Part shown: one piece after another, positions 1-11,011 of the stretch
How the letters are laid out: the number at the start of each line of letters is the position of its first letter
How positions within the stretch are numbered: the first letter of the stretch is position 1
Source of the DNA: Lutjanus erythropterus
Lineage: Eukaryota > Chordata > Actinopteri > Lutjaniformes > Lutjanidae
DNA length: 64,000 nt
Direction of reading: 5' to 3'
NCBI GenBank assembly: GCA_020091685.1
Contig: CM034611.1
Coordinates: 14,266,719 to 14,330,718 of the forward strand
Program-made: the position numbers and the translations under genes
The notes under the pieces: model-generated
Seen by the model: only the letters and a program-made list of their open reading frames with translations
The model's database searches: none
Told to the model about the DNA's origin: nothing

Positions 1-574
1 AACTTTTCGTGTATTATCGTTTATACAAAATAGTTGTGTTGTTACTTGAGGCTCCCCAGACAGCTGTGAACTTTCCATTTCTGTGACCTTAACATTCAGA
101 TAATGTGCCACTGTTTGATTAGAGTGGATGTAGAGCTCACAGTGACCCAGCAGCCTCCAGGATCATGTGAACAGGCAGAAACAGCATGATACTCAGCTGA
201 AATCAGACACACACACTCTGCTGCAAACTTCATACACACACTGTAAAAAATCATGCAGGAGGTAAATAGAATCAACTAATCTCCTCTCAGTAACTTAGCA
301 TAATAAGTCAGTTTTATATATTCAAGTTAACGCTTAAAATTTCAGAACACTTCAGCACTTATAAACATGAGTTCTTCCTCCTTGAGGTCTTTTGACCTGA
401 AGTTGAATGAATGTACTGTACAGAGTTCAATCAATTCATTAAATTAAATTTCGAAACAAGCACGATCGGCATATCAACAGACTTCCCAACATGCACCGTT
501 TGAGTGTTAAAATTCTTCTGTGAACTGCCTTTTTCAAACATGTATGATGAAAACTTGCTGTGTGTCTCTAATAC
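1..574. other. A+T-rich non-coding stretch, nothing specific
   Basis: There is no open frame of note and no repeat I recognise, apart from short CA runs near 208-240. I see nothing functional here. Confidence 0.6.
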
Positions 575-589
575 ACTTTAACTCTAAAA

Positions 590-985
590 TTGCCCAACCA
601 GGCAATGGTTAAAAAAAAATAAAAAATAAAAATTAAACTATATTGAGAACCAATTAATCATTAAAATCATTTTTCTTTTAAAAATGGCAGAAAAAGCTGT
701 TTTCAGCATCTCAAATGTGAAGATTTCCCACATTCAGTTATCATCATATTAAACTGATAAAACTAGATATTTAAAGACATCACCTTGGACTTGACAAACT
801 GGGATGGACATTTTTCACTATTTTCTCACATTTTATAGATGCTGCAACCCTGGATTGACATGGCAATTAACTTTAGTCTTTGTTGTTATTTGATAACCAC
901 TAATAAACAAAACAGTTTGTACAGGAGGAAGTAAAAATTGACTTTGGACAAGTAGATTTCTGAGGCACTTGCCTGATCGGGCAAG
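590..985 (-). mobile_element. Hairpin-ended interspersed repeat (family F1), near-complete copy
   Basis: Read on the minus strand, this copy matches a second copy at 41030-41605 and partial copies at 36186-36530 and 53332-53660. Shared landmarks include the segment around TAGTTATCAAATAACAAC, then a run like AAAGTTAACTGTCATG, then an AGGGYTGCA-type junction. Each end carries a short palindrome: TTGCC..GGCAA at 590-605 and CTTGCCTGATCGGGCAAG at 968-985. No coding capacity is visible. The ends suggest a non-autonomous DNA element, but the superfamily is not certain because I see no clear target duplication. Confidence 0.65.
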
Positions 986-1376
986 AGAAAAAAATGTCAG
1001 AGGGTTGAATGTTAAATGTTATAAATGTTCAGTGTGACTGAACAGTTGTCAGCTAAACAAATTATATCTTAAGCTTATTGAACATGTTATCCCAAGTACA
1101 ACTGAATTAATATCAAGTTTATTTGACTACAAAAGTTTATCTTATCATTAGAGAATTACCTCAAGTTGTCTTTTCAAATTCAGTCAACTTCAGTCAGCAG
1201 CAGCCCAGACAACTCCTTTATAACTTAAAACAAAGTTTATTTTTTTACAGTGCAGTCAAAGCTTTAAAAAAAAGTCATTAAAACTATATTAAAAGAAAAA
1301 AAAACATAATTTTTGCTAAAAATTTTAAATCAAACTAACCTGGACTTCAGGAATCTCTGTATCTGGTCTGTATCTG

Positions 1377-1379
<3 letters not shown>
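986..1379. other. A+T-rich non-coding stretch
   Basis: Unremarkable A+T-rich sequence with several short A runs. No feature is supported. Confidence 0.5.

Positions 1380-1434
<55 letters not shown>
1380..1434 (+). repeat. (TG)n microsatellite, about 27 units
   Basis: Uninterrupted TG dinucleotides. The tract is long enough to be length-polymorphic in a population. It gives a spurious Cys-Val-rich open frame around it. Confidence 0.97.
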
Positions 1435-1440
<6 letters not shown>

Positions 1441-1624
1441 AAGACAGACGGGATCACTTGTCCTGATCAATATGCAGATCCTGACCCTCTCAGGGTTCAT
1501 TAAAGCTAAAGCGAGGTGGATTTCATCTCCACTCTCTGATATTCATTAACTCTGGCTTCCAGATTGAAATAAAGACATGAGGATGACACAATAACAGCGT
1601 GAATCACTCACTGCTCATTTCATA

Positions 1625-1678
1625 CACACACACACACACACACTCTTTCTCTTTGTTTCCCTCACACACACACACACT
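1625..1678 (+). repeat. Two short (CA)n tracts
   Basis: Two CA tracts of about 9 and 7 units are separated by a pyrimidine-rich stretch. This is simple sequence with no function visible. Confidence 0.85.
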
Positions 1679-2189
1679 CTTACTCACTCAGAGATCCTGA
1701 GACAAATGAAAGGCCTCAGCAATAGAGAGTTAAAGCTATAAAGAGTCTAATACAGCCTGAATTGTGTGTTCTGATACTGAAGCTACTTGTTTAGGTGTTG
1801 TTCAAACAACTATTCATCAGCTGATTGCTGCCGGACACATTTCTGATTAGATTAGGGTGTAATCTGAAGATTAAGACGCACTACAAACAAGGTTAACCGT
1901 ATTGTAAACAAAGGCATAAAACAGACATAACACAAGGGGTCATTTACTGAATCACAACCAATCAGATGCTTTTTAATGTTGTAGAATTATAAAAGCGGAT
2001 TTCAAAATAAAATGTGGGAAGAAAAAAGAGACGACCTGCTTCCCTCTGTTGAAAATCTGTCATGTTACTAGAGCATGAAAACCCGGCCGTTAGTGTAACA
2101 CTTGCTTGGCTGATCTTCCTGATGTGCTGAGTGCTACTCGAGGCTTCAGTGTATCTGTCTGAGCAGAGGTCTTTAACAGCCATGAATGC

Positions 2190-2480
2190 CAAGCATGGGG
2201 GAGGCAGGCCAGGCCAAGCGTAACCGCGGCGGCCCAATGTCCTTGGCTCCGCGGCGGCCTTCACCTCACACTCCCTGCACAGTGAATTTTATGGCTAATT
2301 TCCGGCAATTTATCCTGGCACTTTCAGAAGAGAGATTCCTGTGGGAATAATGTGCATAATTTGCATAAATCATCCTGATAGAATGCATATCAGCATGTAA
2401 CCCCCCCCTGTCTGATGCTGCAGCGTTTACTTTGTAATCAAAACTGACTCTTTTCCACCAGCGGATGCACAAGAACCATG
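2190..2480. promoter_or_regulatory. Possible conserved non-coding element
   Basis: This is non-repetitive, compositionally balanced sequence with a GC-rich start (two CCGCGGCGG-like blocks) followed by an A+T-rich part. The latter contains an exact octamer ATTTGCAT at 2359-2366 and several TGCAT/ATGCAT steps. The texture resembles vertebrate enhancers. Conservation was not tested, so this rests on composition and motifs only. Confidence 0.3.
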
Positions 2481-3849
2481 AGAAGGGGGTCTGAGTTTAG
2501 CAGAGTAATTACAAAGGAATGAAACACACATACAAAGGCTCAAGCACAGAAAGCTACACCAATAAAAATAACCATAATCTTTGGAAAAACCATTAACTCT
2601 GCTATGACTCTATATGGAATACATAAATTCAGCTTCAAATACAGTGGAAACCGCCCATAGTTATCACAGTTGTAGTGATCAACCACTTATATAGATCAAA
2701 AAGCTTAAGACAGAATCATTCTCTTTGAAATACTGTTTAAATTATTTGCTTAATCAAGCGGTCCACTTAAAAATGTTAATTTCAGGACTTTACATACCTG
2801 ACAACATATGAAAAATTAATACGGAACTACAATAATTTTATTTATTTTATCTTTTTTTCTTTTTTTTTTAACTTTAGATACTCCATTGTGGTGAAATTTC
2901 CAGTCCTTGCTCTCCCTCCCTCGTGGCCTGATATAATATATTATGGCCTGCAAAATAATTTTGTCACATAAAATAATTTTTTCTAGTTGTTTCATATAAA
3001 ACATACAATTCTGCACTTGACAGAAGTACAAACATAACCAACAACGCTCAGTTTCATCGCGTATTAATGACCAATTCAACGAAAATAAGTATATATTTAT
3101 ATATATAAAAGTAAAAAGTATATATATATATAAATATTTCAGTTTCTTTTAGTACTTAAATGTTGAAGTGGCCCTCCAGTGAGATGACAATATCATCAGC
3201 GACCCCAAGCTAATTTGAGTTTGAGACCCCTGATCACTGAGGCCACCGAGGTCATGTCCTCTGTAATTCCTTCTGGGAATTTGTGTGTTTAAGGAACCTG
3301 GAAGGGGTTTGCATTCCACAATGCATTAAATCTGTCAGGTTTTAGCCCAAGAAATTGAAGATAAATTATTTCCCCATCATATTATTATTCCTAGCATGTG
3401 TAGAGACTGTGTTTATATGTGTTGAGAAACTCCTCCTGTCTTTGTCCTGCAAAAAACCTGTACGTTTCTGATAAATTTTTTCCTGGTGGATGGTGCACAA
3501 TAATTTACAATAATCATCCGCTTATATTCATCCATGTGACCGGGATGGCAGGGTCATTATAGAGGTTTCCACTGTATTTTAGAGCAAAAAAAAGTTTGAC
3601 TCTCTGGATTTACATGTTTTTAAAGTGTGATACTGATGCAGAAATATCCTCATCTCTGCTTCTCAAGTGATACATTTTTGCATAAAGCACAAACACTCTA
3701 AGTCCAATTATTCCCTCTCAATCTGGGTGCTCTTTGTCCCTCTGACACACAAAATAATATCAGGTTCCATATTTAAACTGTTTCCCCTGGACATCTTTCT
3801 TAGTCGCATGTGTCATAGAAGTGAGCATCAACCACAGTTTTGTCCACAG
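2481..3849. other. Non-coding stretch with AT simple repeats
   Basis: Mostly unremarkable A+T-rich DNA. At 3090-3136 there are interrupted TATATA runs (simple sequence). No gene or known repeat is recognised elsewhere in this stretch. Confidence 0.5.
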
Positions 3850-4145
3850 TAGGGCTGCACGATTAATTGAAACATTATCGATATCGCTCTCCAAACTGCA
3901 GAAGCTGCAATTTTTTAGTAAAGGTAAAATGTTCTTGTTCTTGTCTTGTTCTCTAGATGTAAGAAAACATGTTTGATTGATTCAAACCCCAACAAATGTC
4001 CCATCATCATGATCATGAACAGTTTTTTGGACTGAAAATGAAAATTGTGATGCAAGATTGATCATTCCCACCAATCGTGAATCATATCGCAACATCTTTC
4101 AAAAACAGACAATATGATTTTTTTTGACTATATAATGCAGCCCCA
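3850..4145 (-). mobile_element. hAT-type MITE (family G1) with perfect 8-bp target duplication
   Basis: The element starts TAGGGCTGCA and ends TGCAGCCCCA, which are inverted matches at 9 of 10 positions. It is flanked by identical 8-bp copies GTCCACAG at 3842-3849 and 4146-4153. An 8-bp duplication and short inverted ends are hallmarks of hAT transposition. The 296-bp interior is A+T-rich and non-coding, so the element must have been moved by a transposase supplied elsewhere. Related pieces lie at 20652-20860, 26065-27203 and 47680-47935. The strand is set relative to the 26-kb copy. Confidence 0.92.
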
Positions 4146-4153
4146 GTCCACAG

Positions 4154-4994
4154 GCCTGTTTTTTTAAAAGCTCCCTCTGTAAGCGACCGATCATCTGAGG
4201 AGAAGCGACGGGGGTCAGCATGCAGCATCCCTGCCCCCCCTTGCTGTGATCTAATTTGACGTACAGTGAGAACGTGCATATTCTCTTGGACTGCCTTCGT
4301 TACTATAATCAGCCACGGTCAAATCGACTTTGTTGGTCGAGGAGGTGTGAGATGAAGGAGGGAAACGAAGACTGTAGAAAGATGAGCTTCTGGATTTCAG
4401 TGCATTTGGAGACATAAGGCATGCGGCCTGATGGAAATGCTGTACAACACGCGAGCTGCACAAGAGGTTGTGGGTTAACTAATCTGAGCGGACACACAGA
4501 CAAAACAGAACTGCACGGGGAAAGAGCCCTGCACTCGTTACATGCATTAGATTTACTGACTGACAGGACAGAAGTTGAAGTGTGTGCGCGCGTTTTAGAG
4601 AAGCAGCCATCATCAGAGTGAACAGTTTTGTGTTGCCACACTACCAGGTTCTTCCACTGGCCCTCATCCCGGAGTCTCAAGATCTCAGATGGTATCACTG
4701 GTGACAACAGGACAGTCGTCCGCCGGGTGGACGTTAATCACAATAATACAAGGCAGGCTAATCACGACTCACTGATCAAGCGCTAAATGACATGCCTGCC
4801 GTACCCACTGTAACCAGCCCGCTGCAGAGGGATTCACACACCAAGACTAGCCCTTTTTGGGGGGGGCAGGGAGGAGAAAGGAGGAGGAGGAGGAGGCGGA
4901 CAGTGGTTATGAGGCTGGTGCACAGCCATCCAGACAATAATTACTCGATGACTGTGGTCACATTAGGGATCAGTCAAAGCAGATTAATTTCGAC
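4154..4994. other. Non-coding stretch, moderately GC
   Basis: Minus-strand frames here look protein-like only by chance: they overlap each other and match nothing I recognise. A G8 run (4859-4866) and a purine-rich GGA tract follow. There is no supported gene. Confidence 0.45.
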
Positions 4995-5321
4995 TGATAG
5001 CATTGGTCCCTCCTAAATGCAGATTTTCTTAATAAGAGTGAAATTGTGTCGCTGAGAGGGTTAGGGACTGGGAGGTTTGCTATATGGGCTGCTCCAATTA
5101 TGTGGAGAGACAATGTCTTCTTCTTCTTTGCATGAATCAAACTGTTCTTCTGAATGTCAGAATTAGCACCCAAATGTGTTTTGCATGTAGCCTGCTCTGA
5201 TGTGCGTGTGTTTGTATGCATGGCAGAAATGAGGCTGTGTGTGTTCGGTACCGTAGGGCTTTCAGTAAATATCCAAAGACCACAAGAATCATCCAGTGCA
5301 AAAAGGCAGAATCTGTTTGTG
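4995..5321 (+). repeat. Locally duplicated unit, copy 1
   Basis: This unit is repeated at 6069-6395 with an offset of about 1.07 kb. The order is preserved: TAGCATTGGTCCC, then TTCTTAATAAGAGTGAAATT, then a TGTGGAGAGACAATGTCTTC block, then a TGTTTGTATG block, then a CAGCATCTGTTTGTG-like end. Similarity is high with small indels. The last part (from about 5256) is also present a third time at 5908-6044. It continues into the transposase fragment downstream. Confidence 0.8.
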
Positions 5322-5380
5322 AGAGATACGTAAAGCTTCTGGAGCAACATATGCCGCCATCTAGATGATGCCTTTTTCAA

Positions 5381-5455
5381 GACAATGCCAAGACACATCC
5401 TGCACGTCTTACAACAGCATGGCTTTGTAGTTTAAGAGTTCAGATACTGTTCCAG
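5381..5455 (+). pseudogene. Tc1/mariner-type transposase fragment
   Basis: Translation from 5381 gives DNAKTHPARLTTAWL, matching the region around the second catalytic aspartate that I recall from a common fish Tc1/mariner-like transposase (QDNAKPH...). Coding potential is lost directly before and after it, and neither the first Asp nor the terminal D/E region is recognisable. The preceding 5256-5380 segment belongs to the same element as judged by the related copy at 5908-6044. It is a dead remnant of a cut-and-paste transposon. Confidence 0.6.
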
Positions 5456-5830
5456 TTATGTGGAGAGTCAGTGGGTCTCATGCAAGAACAACTCATATAA
5501 ACAGATTTGTTCTTAAGAAGTTTGTAAAAAATGATATAGAAGAAAAACAGCATTCACCAATTTTCTTGCGCTTTGAATTTTCTTTCGGGTACAAACACAA
5601 TTTACGAGCGGTCCAGACCTGCCGCAGGCGACGTGCGCAGTTAATTAGTTATCAAAACCAAAAATTCTCGAATGATTACATATGTTATCATCACACTGAA
5701 GCATTTTTGAGTTTGAAAACTAAATTACACTTCAAAATTATGGTGAAATTATCCTGTCTGAATCTGCATTTTTAATTACAGTATAACTCTAAATTTATCC
5801 GTATAGCTCGACGATAATTTATCCATATAG
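5456..5830. repeat. Possible old interspersed repeat
   Basis: The segment beginning GGGTCTCATGCAAGAACA resembles fish repeat sequence I remember. There is no second copy in the window and no visible ends. It may be part of the same dead transposon neighbourhood. Confidence 0.25.
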
Positions 5831-5907
5831 CCTTACATACAGTCAGGCCGTATCTTCTCATGCAGGTTTTTGCAAGTCACTGTCCAGGATAACGTCCTCT
5901 TTTGCAA

Positions 5908-6044
5908 CATAAGGCTTTCACCAAATAACCAGAGACCCCAATAATTATTCAGAGCAAAAAGGCAGCATCTGTTTGTGAAAGGTACATACAGGTTTTGGTG
6001 CAACATATGCTGCCATCCAGACAGCATCTTTTTCAGAGACGTCC
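5908..6044 (+). repeat. Third copy of the transposon-derived block
   Basis: It aligns with 5256-5395 from an AAGGCTTTCAC-like start, through CAGCATCTGTTTGTGAAAG, to GCAACATATGCTGCCATCC and a CTTTTTCAGAGACGTCC end. In the first copy a few bases are missing just before the transposase motif, so the two copies are independently degraded. Confidence 0.7.
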
Positions 6045-6068
6045 CTTTCAGTTAGGTAGTTACTAGAC

Positions 6069-6395
6069 TGGTAGCATTGGTCCCGTTTACATGTAGATTT
6101 TCTTAATAAGAGTGAAATTATGTCGCTGAGAGGTTAGGGACTGCGAGGTTGGCTGCTCTAATTATGTGGAGAGACAATGTCTTCCTTGCATGAATCAAAC
6201 TGTACTTCTGAATGTCAGCGTAGAATTAGCACGCAAATGTGTTTTTCAAGTAGCCTGCTCTGATGTGTGTGTTTGTATGCGCGGCACAAATGAGGCTGTG
6301 TGTGGGTTTGTGTGTGTGTGGTGTGGTAGGCCTTTCACTAAATACCCAGAGACCCCGAGAATTACCCAGAGCAGAGAGGACAGCATCTGTTTGTG
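6069..6395 (+). repeat. Locally duplicated unit, copy 2
   Basis: Counterpart of 4995-5321. It has a GT-rich insertion near 6296-6325, absent in copy 1, and stops matching right after CAGCATCTGTTTGTG. The duplicated block is not obviously low-complexity, so it looks like a real local duplication or two insertions of one composite element. Confidence 0.8.
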
Positions 6396-7164
6396 TGCTT
6401 GTGCCGAGCAAACAAGGCAATTTAGAGAACACCAAGGGAGCAGCTAATAAACACAACCTTATTCCCCTTTCCTCCTACACCTGGCTCTGAATAATGCAGC
6501 GCTACAGTAAGGACGTCTGTCTGTCTTTGTGTGTTTGTGTGTGAATGTGTGTGTGTGATGTAATGCCAAAGCCTGGTTGACCTGACTAGGAGGGTTGTCT
6601 GTATGTTTTTGCACGTGTATGTGTGTCATATGTGTGGCATGCGTGTGTAACCATTCATCATTCTACAGTGAGAGGCATGCCAGAGCTGCTGGGAAATGGC
6701 AGGTCCGTGTCCCATCACACCCTGGCGTCTTTGTCTGTACTGCCAAAATGTCTGCCCTGGATACTTGGCATAGAAACAGCACTTTACTGTACACAAAAGG
6801 TGTACGAATACGAAGGCTGGCAGAGACGGCGTTCTCACACATGGATGATAGTCACAATGGCCTAATAGCAGCAGTCCTTTACTTTATAATGAGTCGATAT
6901 AGTAAAGGTACAACATGACAGAAACTGGTCTCACAAATATGTGATTTATAACATACCAAAGATCTTTAGAAATCTGAGAAATCTGAGTGGAGTAAAGTAC
7001 TGAAAAATACTGAAATCTGTGACGCCACATTTCCCATGCCACCCAAAACTGAATTATGTGTTTATTCTTGTCTGATGTCCACACAAAGGGTCCAGTGGTG
7101 TTTACAATCAACCAGATACTGTTTTACATGAGACAGATGCTGCACAGTGAAAGTGCAAAAGGAA
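6396..7164. other. Non-coding stretch with GT-rich patches
   Basis: TGTGTG-rich patches occur at about 6520-6560 and 6600-6650. The open frames here overlap in three frames and are not convincing. Nothing else is recognised. Confidence 0.45.
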
Positions 7165-7675
7165 ATTCTTAACCCTTAGATGCAAAAGTGGGTTAAAATG
7201 ACCTTGTGGATTTGATTTCAATATGGCAGTCATGAATATTTTGAAAGTAAAATAAAAGTTCTATTTTAAGTGATGTTTCAGTAATTTTGCTTTACATTCG
7301 TGTTAATCAATGCCAAAATTTATGTGGATTAGTGCCAATGTATGTTGCCTTATATACAAGTATACTAATACAGTGATTTAAATTATTATTTTAGGAACCT
7401 TTGAACAACCACTTAGATCGCTTAGTACTTTTATATGTTATAAAGGAGACATTTATGTGTAATACACATTTGTCAGATTTTCTGTTAGAATTTGTGTGAG
7501 GTTCACCTCTTTTTTCTCATAAAATGTCTGTCCTAAAAAGGCATTTTTGGGATCACATTTATGTGATTTTCAAGATATATTACTCAGAAAACACAGAGCA
7601 TAAAATCTGTAGAGTTTGTTTATGTTGCAGTTTGCGTGAGGCTGACCCACATTTTTTGGTGAAATGCTTGGACTA
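7165..7675 (+). repeat. Degraded interspersed repeat with internal similarity
   Basis: It starts CCCTTAGATGCAAAAGTGGG. Two internal stretches (about 7493-7560 and 7633-7680) share the pattern GCGTGAGG-TGACCCAC and a TAAAATG-like step. This resembles old piggyBac/Looper-type fish repeats with a GGTTAAAATGACC-like end. No target duplication was found. Confidence 0.35.
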
Positions 7676-9039
7676 ATAAAATGGATGTTTTGTCGCCAAC
7701 TCTGTAAACCTGTTCTCATCTTGTTCCTCGTTTTTCAGCTGAAAGTGCAACTGTTGCAGTAAACATGCTTTAATGAGACCTGCAGCCGTGCTCGCCACCA
7801 CCGCTGACTCTGATATGTAGCCAAAGTGACACCCAGTGAAACCATGCATCAGACCAGACACAAAATGGCCGTCCAGTGCCAAACTCCGCCTTGGCTTTCA
7901 CTTCATATCACACCTCAGGGCCTGGCTGTGGACTGAAGGCTTTACAGGGCATTTAGAGAAAAACTCACAGCCTTCTGTCTGCATCTGTCACTAACAGGTA
8001 TACAAAGCTTTTCATGTTTTTCCAAATCAATACAACCTTATAACTGAGACAAAAAAAATAGGCATACATATATATTTGAACACAAAAATGCAACACAGAA
8101 ATGCTGCAAATGACTGCATGGTGCAAAACAACACACTTGAAATTTGTCTGAAACTCAGCTGCAACAGTTGCAAAACATCAAAATACTGATAAGAGTCAGA
8201 TGACGACATCAAACTACTAAAGTATCATTTCAACCATTTTCAACTAATTCCCACTAAACAACAGCTTAATGTTATCACCAAAATGAACAAAACGATAAAA
8301 CAGAAGATGGTCTCTTGGACATTTTACCTTTTTCGGTTGTGTTGTTTCCTCCAGCATATCAATAAGCATTAATGCACCTACAGCTCTCTTCATCTTCACC
8401 AGTACAACCATTATAAAACAAAGTACCACCGCAAATCTAGTTACAATGACATGTTACACTTGATATAATCTAATGAGAAAATAATACATGAGATTTTTTA
8501 AAAATCACCAATCTAGCCGGCTAATTTTAGTGAAATAAAATATAAAATTGTGTTGCGTGAGCATTCAGGTAACTGTCCAGTTGCACAGAAATTAATCAAA
8601 TAATGTAGGAAGTGGGGCTAAAGCTGCCTGTTTTTCTACTCCTTTCACTACTACTACTTCTTCTACTCAACTTGTAGTAAAAGGTTACATAATAAGCAAA
8701 AATTGCTATCAAAATTGAGACAACGTCCCCCAAACACATAAATCAGGGCCGAGTTTCACCACTGTCCCCCACTAAGTTGAAATGTGACCTGCGCTCTTCC
8801 ACATGAGCTTTAAAAACACAATGAATACATCTCAGATGTATATTTTGTGGTTTTAGGTATAATTTGTTTGATCAAAGTTCACTGAGTGCAGTCAAATCCA
8901 CTTAGTGATCCGATTTGCCCTTCAACTACAAGCACTTCAAGGTCTCCTCACCCCTCGTGTCACATACCTGGCAGCCTCAGACAAAAAGTTCCATCAGCCT
9001 TTGAGCCTTCGAGCCAAGAACACCCTGGAATAAAAGAGT
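7676..9039. other. Non-coding stretch, nothing specific
   Basis: Ordinary A+T-rich sequence with no convincing gene. I do not recognise a repeat or a conserved block in it. Confidence 0.4.
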
Positions 9040-9310
9040 GGGAGAAAATAAGTGCAAAAGGGGAGATTATTCTGAGTTATTACATTGATTAGATTTCCAG
9101 AATGCTAATTAAAAGATGTTAGAACATGGGCCCAGCCAAGGATCAGTGGGCGCTAATGAGGACCAATAGGCCCTCTGTAATCTGTGCCGTAATGAGAGTG
9201 GTTTAAATGTTAAGTTTGCAGGGAGAAGAGTGGGGAGGTGGATGGACGAATGGAGCTTAGTTAGAGCAGCAATCCTGGAAAAACCAATCCCACGCTGTCA
9301 TTATTATAAC
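9040..9310. promoter_or_regulatory. Possible conserved non-coding element
   Basis: Non-repetitive block with TGCTAATTAAAAG, GGGCGCTAATGAGG and TCTGTGCCGTAATGAGAGTGG stretches. TAAT cores, typical of homeodomain targets, occur often. No repeat similarity is seen. Conservation is untested. Confidence 0.3.
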
Positions 9311-9752
9311 CAGTAATGGTGAGGTTTCACAGCCTCAGCAAAAAAGATAGAAATAAAAATAAAATGAGTGAAAAGCAGAGTGAAATTCAATTATACTAAA
9401 GGGTTCTTGCACAATAAAAACATTTTATTATTAGACAATTAACAGGATGGTTTAATGGCTGAAGGTCACATACCCCCTTGTCTTGGATTACGATGAGGCC
9501 TTTGTAAAGTTACGGGGCAGTATCTTTTAATGGGAAACCAGTTATCCCACCCTGCTGCTCCTTCTCTTGCTGTTCCCTCAGGTTTTATGATTTCCACACT
9601 TTCCAGGTTCGGTATAAAAGAGTGTAAAATTGTGCTCAAATAAGTCTCAGGCGTACAGAACAGTTTGGATACTGAACATTCGAGTTCCAGAGCATTCAGC
9701 CGTTAGGGAAAACAATATCAGCATGGAAAAAAAATAAGCGTATTTCCACCTG

Positions 9753-10020
9753 TATGGCTGCAGTAATGCTTATTTTCATTATTTGATTAATCATTGTCTA
9801 TAAAAGGTCAGAAAATTATAACAAATACCCATTATTATAAGTTCCCAGAATTCAAAATATTCAATTTATTCTCAAATATGACAAAGAAAAGCATCAAATC
9901 CTCAAGAGGATGGAACCTGTTTTGCTTGAAAAATGAGAATTAATTGATTATTGTAATAGTTGCAAATTCATTTTCTGTCAATCAACTGATCAATAACTCA
10001 ACTAATCGTTTCACCTGTTA
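9753..10020 (+). mobile_element. hAT-like MITE (family F2), decayed copy
   Basis: Begins TATGGCTGCA and ends TCACCTGTTA, which align to the TAGAGCTGCA/TGCAGCTCTA ends of the intact copy at 50089-50378. Shared internal landmarks are the TTATTTTCATTATTTGATTA start, a GACAAAGAAAAGC stretch, and the AACTAATCG finish. Non-coding. Confidence 0.65.
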
Positions 10021-10456
10021 GACAAGCAGCTAAATACAGAAGGACGAATGGCAAACAAGATTTCAACGGAGGAATCAATCTGCAGCAAAAGGAAATGGCA
10101 GAATAATACAAACCAGACGGTTAAGAAGTCAACTGAAATTAGAGCGGTCGTTACTTATTCAGTGGATGGTCGTTATTAGCAAATGAGTCTTACTGACAGG
10201 TGCACCCCACTCATTTACAAATTAGAACTTATCACTATAATCATCCCGCCAATTTATCACAAATAATGAGTTGTGTTGAAAACAGGCTGGTAAATACTCA
10301 AGGAGAACATCACCCTAATGGCTCTCACTGTTTACGGCTTCTGGTGTGCAGGTTGGAGTTGGTTCCAATAAACATGATTTTATTATATGTAGCTTCACAC
10401 TGCTGTGGACAAATCCCTAGACTTTATTACCTGTTTGGCTTGCTTGCCTTGTACTA
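10021..10456. other. Non-coding stretch
   Basis: No gene or recognised repeat. Open frames are short. Confidence 0.4.
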
Positions 10457-10504
10457 ACAAGTCTAAGAGTCTATAGCCATGCTAGTGGCTCTGTGTAGCT
10501 GTAC

Positions 10505-10745
10505 CATCAACATATATAAACATGGACGATGTAACAGCCCTCCGCAGCCAAACATCTCTATTGTCGCTGGCTGCAATGTAGGTCATAAAGTCCGACCACT
10601 GCATGCTAGCAGACAAAACATGGGTCAAACTAAAATGTTTAAATATGATAAATAAATTCAAAAATTCTTTTCTTCTCCCCAAAGATGGTTTCAAACATTT
10701 TAGGTTGTTCTTATCACATTGATGATGTTCATTTTTCTGCCAATG
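10505..10745 (+). mobile_element. Insertion A (241 bp) nested in the 10.5-11.3 kb repeat
   Basis: It is flanked by AGCTGTAC (10497-10504) and GGCTGTAC (10746-10753), identical at 7 of 8 bases, consistent with an 8-bp target duplication. Removing it brings the two halves of the host repeat together at its expected GCTGTACT step. The insert is A+T-rich and non-coding. Confidence 0.6.
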
Positions 10746-11011
10746 GGCTGTACTCATAAGTGGTGCTAAAGGCTAACATCAGCATGGAAAAATGCTCCCA
10801 ACAATGCTAACATGCTGATGCTAAGCACGCGTAACGTTTACAAGTCCAGCATCTGAGTTTAGCATGTTAGCATGCTAACCCTGTCCAATTAATATCAAAT
10901 AAATACAGCTGAGGCTGATGTGAAAGTCATTAGCTTAACTTTGATCATGAACCAAAGTGATGAACAAATTAAAAATCTGGCCTAATGGTGGTGCTATAGA
11001 TGAAAAGTTAA

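Noticed and set aside
1313-1549. Open frame with a Cys-Val repeat
   Set aside because: It is the translation of the (TG)n microsatellite. The same applies to the minus-strand frame over the (CA)n at 34259-34302.
4309-4707. 132-codon minus-strand frame
   Set aside because: Overlaps other open frames on both strands, with no domain and no splice context.
4970-5398. 142-codon minus-strand frame, the longest in the window
   Set aside because: It runs antisense through the duplicated transposon-derived unit and matches no protein I recognise.
9747-10019. CACCTGTA / CACCTGTT as a target duplication around the 9.75-kb F2 copy
   Set aside because: Alignment with the intact F2 copy shows the right-hand CACCTGTT is the decayed end of the element itself, so the similarity is coincidence.
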